DNA of 64,000 nucleotides from Maylandia zebra. Taxonomy: Eukaryota; Chordata; Actinopteri; Cichliformes; Cichlidae. The notes under the pieces were generated by a model. The model was given only the letters and a program-made list of their open reading frames with translations. It did not search any database and was not told the DNA's origin. Both the position numbers and the translations under genes were made by a program. The DNA is taken from NCBI RefSeq assembly GCF_041146795.1, contig NC_135176.1, forward strand, positions 15,121,286 to 15,185,285, given 5' to 3'. Positions 49,101 through 60,900 of the stretch are shown piece by piece. The stretch's first letter is position 1; the number at the start of each line of letters is the position of its first letter.

Positions 49101-50291
49101 AAGACTTCCTCCACATTCTTCCTGCTCTCCTCTTTGTTTTGTGGAGCAGCATACACTCCCTCCAGCACCTCCCCAGCTCCCAAAGAGAATACGAAACATC
49201 ATTAACGGCCATGTAAAGAACAAGTGTTAAAAAAGACGAACAGGTGTTGAGCACAGACTGTGTTCAACCCTAAATTAAACAACATCTTATTGATGGTTTA
49301 TTTTGTTTTTTCCCTCTATTATTTTTTCATCATGTCATCCATTTGTTTGTGTGTCAGTGTGCAGAATTGTATTTACCAACTATCTCGATTAGCTGTGTGA
49401 GCACAACCCCATCCTGCAGATCATGCCTGAGGTCTGCGATGAGCTTCAAGCCTGGTTTCCTCTTCAGCTGAGAGTTCACCCAGGAAACATATGCTGCCAG
49501 CTGCTGCTGCAATCCATCAATCAGATGCACAAATCCGACAAACCACAAACACACACATTAGACTGGCTGCCAAAGAAGCCTGCGACAACGGCATAACACA
49601 CGGGTGCCTTTGTTTACGCCACTGGGTCAGGGGGAGAGGGGGCAGGGTCCGCCTATTGTCCCAATGGATTTTACTTTTACTCCGTGAAGTCAGTCATGTA
49701 CCTTCACGTTCAGAGTAGAGGTGCAGAGTTCACCATACTCCCCCATTGTACTTCACACGGTTCACTCGTACACTCCGTGGGTTTACCACATCCTTACCGG
49801 TATCGGTCAGTCACGTGACACCCCGTTGTCCGGGATACGCCACAAAGAACCTACCCATCTCCACAAACCAGAAACGCTCATTTCACGCTAATTGTGATGT
49901 TTAATTGCGATGTTTGGTAGCAGTCGAGTCTCACTTCCTGTCAACCGTTTCGTTAAACGTTATTGTAGCCATCCAAGTCAGGCATAAAACTACATCTTAC
50001 GTCAGTTATTTGTCCAATTATTTCATTTACAACCGTCATATGAAATTAGCAAAAACGGCGTCAACATTACCTGAGCTGCACAAACTACAATAAAGGATGC
50101 TTTTTTATTTTTATCTAAGGTTAACTTCAGTGTCCTACCGGCTGACGTTTAAGAAATTTAATCGCTTTACAATTTACAACAAACACAACGTAATAAACAT
50201 TAGCAGTAGTAACGCCGAGTAAAGTTACCTCGTTGAAGCCTCCGTGAAGAACCTCATCCATCAAACTTCCTCTCGAGAGTGAGGCGATCAT
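37469..50291 (-). CDS. dixdc1: DIX domain-containing protein 1 (coiled-coil DIX1), long isoform
   Basis: Twenty coding exons in minus order: 50291-50229, 49506-49377, 49176-49051, 48814-48583, 47443-47342, 45011-44923, 44816-44713, 44317-44231, 43954-43901, 43755-43705, 43601-43497, 43374-43321, 43195-43124, 41887-41816, 41705-41640, 41347-41198, 40945-40882, 40799-40703, 39343-39235, 37552-37469. The 1911 nt join in phase to 636 residues; human DIXDC1 has 683. The protein is a Wnt scaffold that binds Dishevelled and Axin through DIX and also binds actin. A calponin-homology domain spans about 20-130. An acidic linker and coiled coil (about 280-520, e.g. [17 protein letters not shown]) follow, then the DIX domain (about 552-636: [52 protein letters not shown]). 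Teleosts often have dixdc1a and dixdc1b; I cannot tell which this is. Confidence 0.96.
37882..38546 (+). CDS. Myb/SANT-like protein of the Harbinger element (three exons)
   Basis: Exons 37882-38042, 38325-38392 and 38476-38546 give 300 nt in one phase, 99 residues plus stop. The protein reads [51 protein letters not shown] and [10 protein letters not shown], which is the trihelix/Myb DNA-binding partner protein typical of fish Harbinger elements. Donors GTAGGT and GTAATA and acceptors TTAG and ACAG fit. In relatives the protein runs longer, so the stop at 38544-38546 may be premature or skipped by another intron. The first intron holds a nested repeat. Its host role is to help the transposase bind; here the partner transposase is absent. 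Confidence 0.6.
38072..38240 (+). repeat. Repeat nested inside the Harbinger element
   Basis: TGGATTTATATAGCGCTTTC, CACCCAAAGCGCTTTACGAT, CACACTGGTGGAGGCAGCTA and CCAACACCAGTAGGCGG match a fish repeat that shares its tail with SINE and LINE 3' ends. It sits in the intron of the Myb-like gene, so it inserted after or along with the element. Confidence 0.5.
39601..40285. mobile_element. hAT-type MITE with perfect 8-bp target duplication
   Basis: The 685-bp element starts TAGGGCTGTTCGATA and ends with the inverse, TAGCGCACAGCCCTA. Both sides carry TTTGAGAA (39593-39600 and 40286-40293), an exact 8-bp duplication that is the hAT signature. The subterminal parts are rich in TATCG motifs in inverse order. 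There is no transposase frame. It lies in the dixdc1 intron between the exons ending at 40703 and starting at 39343. The perfect duplication suggests modest age. Confidence 0.85.
40286..40702 (-). other. dixdc1 intron remainder
   Basis: Unremarkable AT-rich intron sequence between the MITE and the exon ending at 40703. Confidence 0.4.
42487..42528. repeat. Near-perfect 42-bp palindrome
   Basis: Two 21-nt arms meet without a spacer at the centre CCAGG|CCTGG. They differ at a single base pair (C at 42501 against A at 42514). The RNA would form a long hairpin. It lies within a dixdc1 intron. Confidence 0.9.
43096..43116 (+). repeat. (GA)n tract in dixdc1 intron
   Basis: About ten GA units, ending just 8 nt from the last base (43124) of a dixdc1 exon on the downstream side of its donor. 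In the transcript it reads as a (CU)n pyrimidine run right after the splice donor. Confidence 0.7.
45205..45236 (+). repeat. (TA)n microsatellite
   Basis: AAATAAATAAATAAATAT leads into about ten TA units. Intronic, dixdc1. Confidence 0.8.
45625..45647 (-). CDS. dixdc1: Alternative first coding exon of dixdc1 (short, CH-less isoform)
   Basis: The minus strand reads ATG, codes MGGAQIK plus two bases, then a good donor (TG|GTAAGG). Its phase fits the acceptor of the exon beginning at 45011, restoring a Cys codon. Human DIXDC1 also has an internally promoted short form lacking the CH domain and starting with a similar MGG peptide (from memory). The resulting protein would be about 426 residues, keeping coiled coil and DIX. 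The promoter would lie just above 45647. Confidence 0.65.
45648..47341 (-). other. dixdc1 intron with CA microsatellite
   Basis: It separates the CH-containing 5' exons from the coiled-coil exons. It holds the (CA)n tract and should hold the promoter of the short isoform near 45648-45900. Nothing else is recognised. Confidence 0.5.
46104..46178 (+). repeat. (CA)n microsatellite, about 37 units
   Basis: An uninterrupted CA run preceded by CTCTCTCTTTCTTTCTTTCT. It gives rise to false His/Thr or Val/Cys repeat frames on both strands. It is likely to be length-polymorphic. Confidence 0.95.
47444..48582 (-). other. dixdc1 intron, no recognisable feature
   Basis: A 1.1-kb intron after the last CH exon. 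AT-rich, without coding signal or a named repeat. Confidence 0.45.
49507..50228 (-). other. dixdc1 first intron
   Basis: A 722-bp intron following the first coding exon. Nothing structured is seen. Confidence 0.45.
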
Positions 50292-50540
50292 CTTCTCACT
50301 CGAAAACCCATTTAAGCCAGCCAGCTAGCTGGCTAGCTTCGCTGACTGTCACACGGCTGGTCTAAACATGGGGCAGAGCCCCGTTACTAACTACTGCTGC
50401 CCTTCTGCAAACGTCAACAAACCCAGACAATTGGGGGATCTGAGGAAACGACTACCGTTACTCGGGCATGCAGACCGGTGTGAAGTAAGATTAGACACTC
50501 GGAACATCCGGTTGAACGTTTCACAATAAAAATGCACATG

Positions 50541-50552
50541 ACTTCCGGAAGT
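50541..50552. promoter_or_regulatory. Palindromic ETS-type site upstream of dixdc1
   Basis: ACTTCCGGAAGT, about 250 bp before the dixdc1 ATG, is two overlapping CCGGAAGT cores, the ETS/GABP-type motif common in TATA-less vertebrate promoters. Position and motif fit a core promoter element; binding is inferred. Confidence 0.4.
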
Positions 50553-51985
50553 CGTGAAGCGTTCAGATCAAGTACTAATGAACACATTTTAATGACCTCT
50601 AAGTCACTGTCATTTTTACTTTCCTCGCTATGATTTACGTTTTGTTTTTAGACACCTTCAGAACTGTTTAGGCCTTATAACTGACCTTAAAACTGGAGCT
50701 GCCAAAACCAATCAAGGCACCTCTCAGGATTTCTTTCTTTATCTGTCAAAGATCCTTTAGCCCTGTCGATTGACACGTTTGGGTCAGGTTCCCTGAGGTG
50801 TTGTCCTACCAGGAAAGGCTGTCGTTATTAAGGGAGTGCAGTATTTAAGATGGCTTTAACGTCAAAATCCAGCAAGGGGAAGACCCAAGGTTTCCCAGGG
50901 GAACAATGTATTTTAATAAGATAATCACTGTTTTTATTTTTCTGTCTGTGGTCAAAAGCTTGTGGCTGAATGGTGTACAAATGTTCACAGGAAAACAAAA
51001 ATGAAAATCTTCCTAACTTTTAGTTACAATTATTTAAAAGGCAGAATTAATGTTTGGTGACACCTATTTTTGATACTCCTGATGCTTTGTTTGTATTGAT
51101 GTTATTTGTGTGCTGAAATGAAATGAAAGATAGAAAGAGTGTGTAATTATAGCAGAAGAATATCCAGGTGAAGGTGCAACCCTGTTGTGAAACAAAAAAG
51201 AAAAGTCAATTCAGAGATTAAGGATTCCTTTTCTGACAGAAAGCACTTGTTACCCACACTTGATCAAAATATGAATACTTTTACTTATCTGTATCATTGC
51301 ATTGCCATACCAAATAGTCGTCACTTAACATCTGTGTCCATCTTTTCAGAGATGTCTGGCTCCCATATTTCATACGTCAGTTTGAAACTACTCTTTTCTT
51401 TTGTGTTTTTTTTATTTGACCCATTTACTGATGCAGATAAACATACAAGAAGAACAACAAAAACTACACAGAGTTCTGGTAGCACCGTGTAGCTGTGGGG
51501 TAGCTTGCAGGGTTGGTGGTTCAAGCCTGTGCAATTTCACGCATAGTAGTGTCCTCGGACAAGACACCAAACCCATGGCTGATCTTTTTGGTGTGTGTGA
51601 CTTGATAAATGAACATTTGCGTTTCATTTGCTTTGTAGAACTTTCAGTACCTTAGATTAAAAGGCGCTAAATTAATGCATACCATTTCATTTTATTCTAG
51701 ACCTTAACTAAAAGTGACTTAAAATATCCAGAAATGCGAAACTATACAGTATTTTGGCTCTTATGTACTAAGTTGATAAAATAATGTGTTGCTACACAAA
51801 CTTGTCCACAAGACTCTTGGTCTCCAGGAAAATAAAAGCCTTCAGCATCCATCTCTATCGTTAAATATGCACAAAAGATGCATTTAAGTAATTTAGGACT
51901 GGAGATGGTTGGATTGCTTGGAGATGAAATTGCTCGAGTCGCTCTCATTCTGGATAGAGTGGTGCAAAGTCTGCCTTGAAGTGGA
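50553..51985. other. Intergenic region between dixdc1 5' end and cfap54-like 3' end
   Basis: No gene on either strand. An old tRNA-derived SINE-like sequence is at 51478-51690. Minus-strand AATAAA near 51692-51697 is a candidate poly(A) signal for the cfap54-like gene, about 290 nt past its stop. The rest is AT-rich with no feature seen. Confidence 0.5.
51478..51690 (+). mobile_element. Old tRNA-derived SINE-like sequence
   Basis: GTAGCTGTGGGGTAGCTTGC followed by GGTGGTTCAAGCCTG gives A-box-like and B-box-like (GGTTCAAGCC, about 51519-51528) elements. The body contains CTCGGACAAGACACC, and the tail TAAAAGGCGCTAAATTAATG resembles LINE-derived SINE tails. It is degenerate. Confidence 0.5.
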
Positions 51986-54900
51986 CTATGATGACTGGCT
52001 TGCAGAAACCTGTGTCTCCATTTTACTTTGACCCAGGATGTTGCCTGCAGAAAGCGATGCAGAAGATAGAATAATGACATTTCTAGACATTTATTCACAG
52101 AAAAATTACCCAAAATGTAGTAATTTAAACTTTTAATATTACTATTAGTTGGTAGTGATACTAACTAAATATTAGTAGTGATCTTCCTAACCTTCTAATG
52201 ACAGCAAATTAAATATCTTAGTAATAGTAATTTAAAAAGATCACCTGGGGCTTCCAGTAAAGCCATTAAACAATGGAATATGTTTGTAAAATACTCAAAG
52301 TCTGAATAATAAATCCCTGATTTAAAAAACAGTGACCAGATCAATTAATGGTGAAGATTTTGGAAACAGAACATCATCTATGTCCTCAGTGAGTATAGTG
52401 TAAAATCCTAGGTGGGGGTTCACGATCCACACCTTCTGCATGAAATCCATTTTCAGAGATATTGAATTTTAAATTTCAAACTATGAACTTTTTATTTTTA
52501 TTTTTTTGTTTGTTGCAGCATAGCTCTAAATACCAGGGCTGCCGTCTGCCTATCAGTCGCCTGGTCTGTAAATATATACTTTTAAAACTCATGACATTCA
52601 CAAGACCAAGTTGTACTTTGTGGTGCATGATAAACAGAATGTTCCTCATTTACCAATTTGCAAACTGGTCTGGTTTAGTATGTTGAAGTATGGGAGGTAG
52701 ATGTTTCTTGGTCCGGGAGGAAAGAGACGCATTTTTCCATCAACTAATTCCACACTTTCACCAAAATCACACAGCTGAAAGAAGAGGGGGAAAAAGATCA
52801 ATGTTAATGTTATGATGTTATGCTTGTCTGCTTTCAGAATATACAGCGATAATATGATGTACACATATGTGTGTGTTAGTGTTTGTGTCTTCACTTGCCT
52901 GCTTTTTCAGCAGTTTCTGCATCAGCTGTAGAGGTGTGATACTCTGTGCCCCTCTTAAGTCACTGAGCAGCAAAGTGGCCTGAGCCAGCGTAATGACAGA
53001 CTTCTGTGGCAAGCGTGTCCGTCCTGATAGCAGGCTCACTGCTTTCTACACACAGGGACAAACGGCGAACGCCGAGACTGTGATTACTTTAATTCACTGC
53101 ACGTTCAGTGTAGCCATGCTGATAATTATATCACAAATACAGGCTCAATCCATGACGTCAAAAATCACACTTTCTAATGTGCACACTTCATTCGTTTTAA
53201 TGAAGTCAAAAAAACAACAAGATTTTTGATCATGTGAGCCACCAACTCAAGAGTGTCCACGTTCTATTTCTAGTTTGAGAACAAAAGAGTGACTGCATTT
53301 ACCTAAATCTAATCTCATTTAGCTTTTTTTCTTAGCTTTTTTATATTTACCTGCATTTATAAACATTGACTAACAGCCACTGTCTCAGCAGACCAGAGAA
53401 TGGGGTCTCTAACTGACCTCTGTCCCATTCTGCTGAACACAAGAATCTCTGGAACGTCTTGAGGGAGTTCTTCAAACTTGGATCACGTATAGACTGATCC
53501 GAATTATTCAAAGATCATGTATAAATCTAGGTTAAATCAAGGACTGCATGGCCTTGGAATTCAACCCATCAGACATGTACACCGCATGCTCTGGTCTCCT
53601 GCTCTGTTAATGCTTTTTTCAACACGTTACTTTTGTTGCAAAAAAGAATGAAAAAAATGTGTTTGTCTTTGTGTGCAATGGTACCTGCAGCATTGTCATG
53701 CTGTTGTCAGTCTTGCCTCTCCGGGCTTCCAGTCTGGCACCTTCGACCAACAGCAGGGCTTGAATGTCAAGGTCTCCCCACAGTGCACACTCATCAAGAC
53801 CCTCCTGTAACACCCGGGCTGCTTCCTCATTAATGTTCTTACCTTGAAAAGATGGTGCCACATACATCGTAAATTAACAAAAAGTATAATAATAATAAAA
53901 ATATTAGGAATATTAATAATTATAATAAAATTATAATGTGAAAAATGAGAAAGAGAAAGAGTTTGTGATCTTTTTTTAGTGACTGTAATAGTAATAATGT
54001 TTGTAGTAAGTTGTGGTACAATCCACCACTTTGAAAAAAAAAGACAGCAAACACATGACCAGACCTGGTAAAAGCTCAATGGTGCGAGGGTTGTGGGCAA
54101 CCAAGCTGTTGACCAGAGCCAAGCGGCAATGTAACCACAGATGAACTCCAATCCTCTCACTGGCCTCAACTACTCCGGGACAGTCTCCATTCTGGGCATC
54201 TGACTCACCAAAATCTTTATCATCCTTAAGAAAGATCATGTATACAACAAATCATTTCTGCTGTCTTATTATGATTACTTAAAGAATTAAAATTCAATTC
54301 TGGTTGTAATGTAACAGTTGCTGTAACCAAGCATTCAAGGATCAACCTACTCGATTCTGTTAATGCTTTATATAAATATTTTGCCCAATCACTTACAGCC
54401 CAGGATCCTCTCACAGTCACAGGTGATGTTTGGAGCAGCTTCAAAGATGAAACTGCCGTGTCAAAGCTGAAGGGGGGGGGGACATAAAAATGGTTAGGAT
54501 AGGTAAGATATACACATGTACACAGTAGACATGCATAAAGTCATCGTACCAAAGTGCCGTATGTCCTTGTTGCATGTAGAGGTTGCCCTTTAGAAGATTG
54601 GATTCTATCGTCAGTTCCAGGGTTTCCATTTTGCACAAGGAATGAGATTCAAGCTGCTCTGAAATGGTGTTTAACCACGAGGAGGCACGTTCCAGCAAAA
54701 GGAACTGTAACAGAAGAGATGACAAATGGCAGAGAATTGACTTCATATTTCTTAAGGGTGTGCCTCACCTCATCCTACCCTGTACTTGTGAATGGATAAT
54801 TATTTTACTAAGCCTGACATAATTCGGTCATATTGTTTTCATACATTTCAGTGAGGTTTTAGAAAGTCTTATCAAAAAGTCCGCGTAAATGTTACCTAAA

Positions 54901-57900
54901 GGACTACAAAAGCAGGAGAGGAATTCAGGAAAAAATATGTGGAATTATTGTGTGTTTTGGCATCGTTCACATTCTACAGATCAACCTTGAGTCCTTTATT
55001 TACTGTGTGAAATACAGAAAACTTAAATTCCCAAGAGTCTTACCTTTATCCTTTCTGGGGTTAGATTCTTAGCATCAAGATTGAGAACTTTCTGCTCTCC
55101 TGTCTTTGGACAGCAGTCATCAGTGTCTGGACTGTCCTGCTCATCATCTTTTGGGTCCACCGAACAACTTGTTACGCTGATACAAACTTCTCCCTCCACA
55201 GAATCTGCAAAACATCCACACTTTTGAAATTTCACAATTGTAAAGCATCAAAACTGCCTCATCCTCAGCTTGTTCTATCACTGAAGTTGCTTTTAAAGAG
55301 AACTTGAACATTTAGGGCACAAATACAGAACAGTATATTTTAATGTGAGTGTATGCAAATTTATTACTCCCATAAAAAATGGACAAATCATCTTTTTAGA
55401 TTGCAATTTTTTTGCTAACAGTCAGCACTATGTATACAATAATGTAATTTTTTCATGTGAACGCATATATTAAATGTGAGTTTAGAGTCAATTTTACCTC
55501 TAATCTTCTTGTTTAAATCACCTCAAACAGAAACAAAACAAAAGAAAGAATTATTCTTATTACAGACCTGGCACAGGATAGCCTGCGATAGCATTAGTAA
55601 GTGCCAGAACTAGTTGAACACGAGCAAGGTTAAATCTGAGGCACAGTGCTGGTCCATACAGGGTGCAGACTTCTGGAGTAAAGTCACAGTTCACAAGTTC
55701 CTCCAAAGCCTTAACACAAGCACCGCAAACACACAGATTACATTCATAAGAATCCAATGAAGTAGATCACTTTAGAGAGCATCTATTTAAAAGAAGTTGT
55801 ATGCAGCTAAAAGAACAGCACAAAGACAAAAAAGAGGTTAGTACAGTACTTGTGTATATATGTTTGTGACTTCATGTGCATATATCTGGTTAACTTGTAT
55901 TTTCAAATTTGCCTGGAAGGCCAAAATGACAGGAATGGGCAAGGGGGTTGACCCAATTCAGTATGACTAAGAGACTTAAACTCTGAAGTGTGACTTTACA
56001 GTAATGTGGAGAATACCTCTGCATTGTCCAGAAGAGACTCGTTGCTACAGAATGTTTTTGTAGGCTGCACAAAAGAAAGCAAAAACATATGTGAAATTAT
56101 GACATATATCCATCAGTTCTCTTATCAGGGTTGTGGGGAGAGCATGCAAACTCTACACAGAAAGGCTGCGACCTGGTGGTGGAGTCAAACTCAGGACATT
56201 TTTGCTGTGAGGCAACAGTGCTAATCACTGTGCTATGAGAAAAACAGCATGTTGCAGTGTTTCAAATCAGTTTTTTACCACGTGATAACCAGAAGTTTGC
56301 AGTGCTCACAAGACAGACCAGCTCACAGTTTAAAACAGATATGACGGGCTTCCTGAGAGGGTACTGCACATGACATTTCAAGGAGAAGGCCAAAACTGCA
56401 CAAGGCCAGAAGTGTAACTGAAATAATCTCAACAACAGTGAAATATTCCATATACACAAAAAAAACAATGTAATCATTACTATTACTATATTAAGAATTC
56501 CATATGGATGATTCCATAAGTTCAATGCATTAACAAAACCTTTCCCAGTACCAGGACAACAAAGGACACGAGTGTACTGAAAATGAAAAAAATGAAAATG
56601 TGGAAAGACACTGAAAATTCTCTTTCAGCTTCTAAAAACAAAATGCTCTTACTTGGACACAGGCACTGGCAATGTATTGTCCATGAGGCAGAAGGACACC
56701 TGTTCCACGTGTGAGCTGAACTGCGTCCTTCACAGCTTCAGCGAACAGACACAGTTCAGTAAGGGCACGTATCTGCAGAAAACACGCAGGCAGATTAGAA
56801 AATCCATCATGAAAGCAAAACACTTGAATACAAACACAGGAGAAACAACAAATTCTGACCTTCAATATTTTGCCTTTGACAGTGTGCTGTACGTCTCTGC
56901 ACACAGTCCCAACAAAATGTAGATAGAGGGCTAGTGTAGGAAGCAGCTGAAATTACAAACACAACTTAACACAAAGCCAGTTATTTATCATAAGCACTGA
57001 TGAATAGCGGGCAGTGTTTTTGTATGTGTACCATGATGCAGTAGCCAGTGGTTAAAAGCCAGTGGCAAATGAAGTTCAGGCTTGACACAGTTGTGCCGAG
57101 GTGAAGCCTGTGGGGTTCGGAGAAAAGGTCAACTCCAGGGAGCAACTCATCTCCGATGCTGTAGGAGGCGTACTGGAGGTCTGCCTGGGGTTGAGCCATG
57201 GAGCAACACAGCAAACTCTAAAGAAGGAAGCAAAAATGTGTAATAGACACTCCAGTCCACTGTGTCCACTTCATGCTTTGCCTCTCCAAAGCATGAAGTG
57301 GACACATGTGCAGAAGTTGCAGTAAGTTGTAATAACAGCAGAGGGAGATATTTTATTTCAAGACAACATTAAAACAATCAGGGGAAATCATTTACATAGA
57401 CATTATTAACATATTTACATGTAAATACATATTAGGCACCTAGCTTAATCGTTTCTGGCGATTAAAGGCTCTAGAATGCACTTTATACAATTTTTGCTCA
57501 CTACTGATGTCTTGGCCTAAATGTATTATCTCCCCCTGTTGGTAATGCAGCTTATGCATGCGTGTCCATTTCACCCTTTGGAGAGACAAAGAGAACTGGG
57601 TGTCTATTACATGCTTTGCCCTTGGCATGTAGGAATGAATGCATACGCATGCATACCTACACATTAAAACACGCAACAGTATATCTGCTCAAACCATGTG
57701 TTTTACCTTAAACAGGTAAGCAGACAGGAGACAGTACTTTGTCCGCTGGTTGATATCAGAAGTTAAGATAAACCTGCAGAACCAAAAAACATGCAGCAGG
57801 AGTTGGCGAAACCTAAAGGTGTATGCTTGGAAAACCCATGAAAAAACACATCAAGTCAATGATAAACCTCAGTGAAACCTACTGTGCTATCTTAGCGGTG

Positions 57901-60900
57901 ACCACAGCCGCCTGCAGACATCCCCACATTCCAGCCTGCCTTAGAATTTCTTGCAGGGAGCCATTCCCAAGCGACGCGCCATCCCATTTCTCCAAAACAC
58001 CTGAGCTCTTCAAGGCACAATCTACGGCTTTACTCCAGCATGAGTGAGCAGCTCTGGAAATAAAAAACACCAGGAATAAAATTCTTACCATAATAAATCA
58101 TAAATTATGCCAATCTGAGTTTTGCTTTTGATAAAAGGTTGAAAATGCATTTAAATACAAGTAAATGCATTTAAATACAAGGCTGAAGACTTGTTCCAAC
58201 ACACTCGTGTACAACAGTTTGCTAACCGTGTGTTTCCACTGTAGAACTGCAGGTTTCCCAGTTCATGCAGAGCCAGAACTCTGAGGGAGTCACGGCTGTT
58301 AGCCTTCAGGTATTCTGAGGAAAAGGTGAATGATAATTATAAGGACAGTAAACCATCTGACCCACTGAAATATGTGCTCATATGTCTTCATCCTATATTG
58401 CTGTAAGGTCACTTAGTCTGCATTTGTTGATATTTGCCTTATTTATGTAAAATGTGCAATAAAAGTCTCGACAGTTTCTAAACATTTTTTGTTCTCGTAC
58501 TTATAGAAGTGGAGTATGCAGAAATGATAGTCTGCAAGTGGTCACGGCTGATAGGCAAGCCATAGATAGCATCTGGAGTACTGTAGTCCTCCTCTGTCAG
58601 GTCACATGGTTGGATGTTTGGAGTGGGCATAACAACGGGACTGAAATTCACAAAGCTCGCTGAATGGCTGAGACCTCGGCTCCGACAATGCTGCGTCGGT
58701 ATCATAAAACCTCACGAGGGACACAAGCAGTGCAAAAAGTATTAATTTAAAATACTGTGTGCGACATGTGTATGTGTTATTCAAACAGTGAAGAACTTAC
58801 AGGGTTGTGTGTTTGCCAGAAGCAGCACAAGCAGTGAGCGACTGTGCTGGAACATCTGAAGACAATATGTTTTTTTCTCAAGAGCTTGATGATAACAGCT
58901 CAGCGTGTCCTCTACATCCAGTGGGACACAAACAAGGGACATGGAGTGCTGTATCTCTGCACCTTAAATATACAGCATGTACATGAAAATATGACACCTG
59001 CGCTGCTGCAATTGATAAGTTATTGTCTAACATTTAGTTCTTACTCTGGTATTTAGTCATTACTATTTACTGTACACAAACCAGTGTTAACATTATTTTA
59101 GATGAGCTGTTTGGCTGTGCAAACCTGTAAGATCAACCGCTTCTCGAGGAATCGAGTTTGTCAGTGCTGCTTTTTTGTGAAGGTGCCGTTTCTGTGTGGC
59201 GTGATGGATCCGACCACTGAGAAGCTGGCAGCCTGCATAACTTTTATTGGTCACCTGAAAAGCATAGTATACACTCATTTACTGCACAATACAGACAATG
59301 CAAGATTGTAGACACAAGAGATTAATTAAGGACTGCAACTAGAACAAACATAGATTCCGTGGTGCTGTGAGTTATGAGATATTTAACTGAAATAATTTAA
59401 GTTTTTCAAATATTCCACAATATTTCTGTATAAAACCATTTGTACTGCCTTAGTTTTACTTCTTACACTTTGATTTTAACCAACACATGATGACCGGTAC
59501 TATAGCCCCTTTCTACTCAAAGAGCGTCCCACTAAAATCTCATTCACACACATTCATAAGGTGCTTTTAGCTATACCTAAGCATTTATTTCTAATATTCA
59601 CACACACTCACACTCTGATAAATGCATCAGGGGCAACTTTGGTTTCTCCAAGAATACCTTGACACATGGACAGGAGGAGTCTGAGGTTGATTTAAAGGTG
59701 GTATCTCAGGTGGTAGCTAAGTGAGCCACAGTTACAATAAATGGGAGTGTAAATGGTAAATAGACCAGCACTTTTCTACTTTATCTGAGAACTCAAAGCG
59801 CTTTACACGACTTGCCTCATTCACCCATGCACACGAGCACTTTTTTTTTTGCTATGCTTTGTGTGTGCGTTTCAGTGTATGGGTCTGTGCTACCTCTTTT
59901 CCAGTGGCCTTCTGTGTGTTGACATGGTGTGGCTGTGGGACTGAAGGGCCTCCAAAAGAGTTTATTCTTTCAAGTAACATCCTCTGGGCATGGACAAGCA
60001 GAGGAGTTACGATAACAGTATACCGATCCCTAGTATCATTACATAGATGGAAACAAACACACAAAACATTGTCAGGAACATAGATTGTGAGGAACTAAAT
60101 GTCTTGGTCATTAACAAGTGAAAAAACACAGTATTCATCAAGTTTCTCTATATTACATGATTTTGAGTTTTCCTGGTTTCTTATGGTGAATTTATGTTTC
60201 ATGCAAAGTACAACAACCCCACTCAAATCTCCTGCGATGCCAAGATCTCAAAGAGCATTTGATTTACTTCTCCCTAACAAATGTTTCTATTTGTAATAAG
60301 TCTTATATAAGACCTGAGAGGAGGACATGCAGAGGGTTGATGTGATAGATTAGGATCCATGGGATAGGTTTAGATGGAGGCAGATAATCCACTGTTGCAG
60401 CCACTAACAGAAGCAGCCAAAAGAAGAAGAAGATTTGTAGTACGTCTTATTCACCGTGTGTATGAGTTGAAAAGTAAAGCAAAGTGGGCCAGGCTTTCCC
60501 ACTTGCCACTGTCATGGAGCCGCTCAAGAGTGTGCAACACCAACGTGCGGACCCAACGCAGATCCACCTGGGTGCTGTCATCAAGTGGGACTGAGAAGTG
60601 GAGACTGGACTCTAGCTCATCTTCAGTCAAGTCACTGCCATACAAACTCCAGAGCTAGCAGGGGCAGAAATGCAGATGAAAATGTAAAAGTACACATAGT
60701 GACATGTAAGCTGTGGTTTTGTCTTTATACTTTCCTAGGAATAAAACTATGTGCAAGTTTTTAGAAAGCAGCTATTAGTACAAATAGCAATATGTGAAGC
60801 TCACCCCTAGTTTTTGCAGCATGTCCATGATAAAGTCAGTGGCCAGCACCAGCAGTGGGGTGAGAATACTGTGCAGCTGTTCTGCTGTAATCGTACATGG

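Noticed and set aside
56524-56582. Possible extra exon of the cfap54-like gene (minus strand, YTRVLCCPGTGK)
   Set aside because: It has a good acceptor, but its only donors leave phase 1, which puts the next exon into a stop. The direct junction 56653 to 56064 keeps phase 0.
57879-58091. Unspliced minus-strand frame ending AKIAQ stop
   Set aside because: The apparent stop is the splice donor (CA|GTAGGT); the exon is part of the cfap54-like gene.
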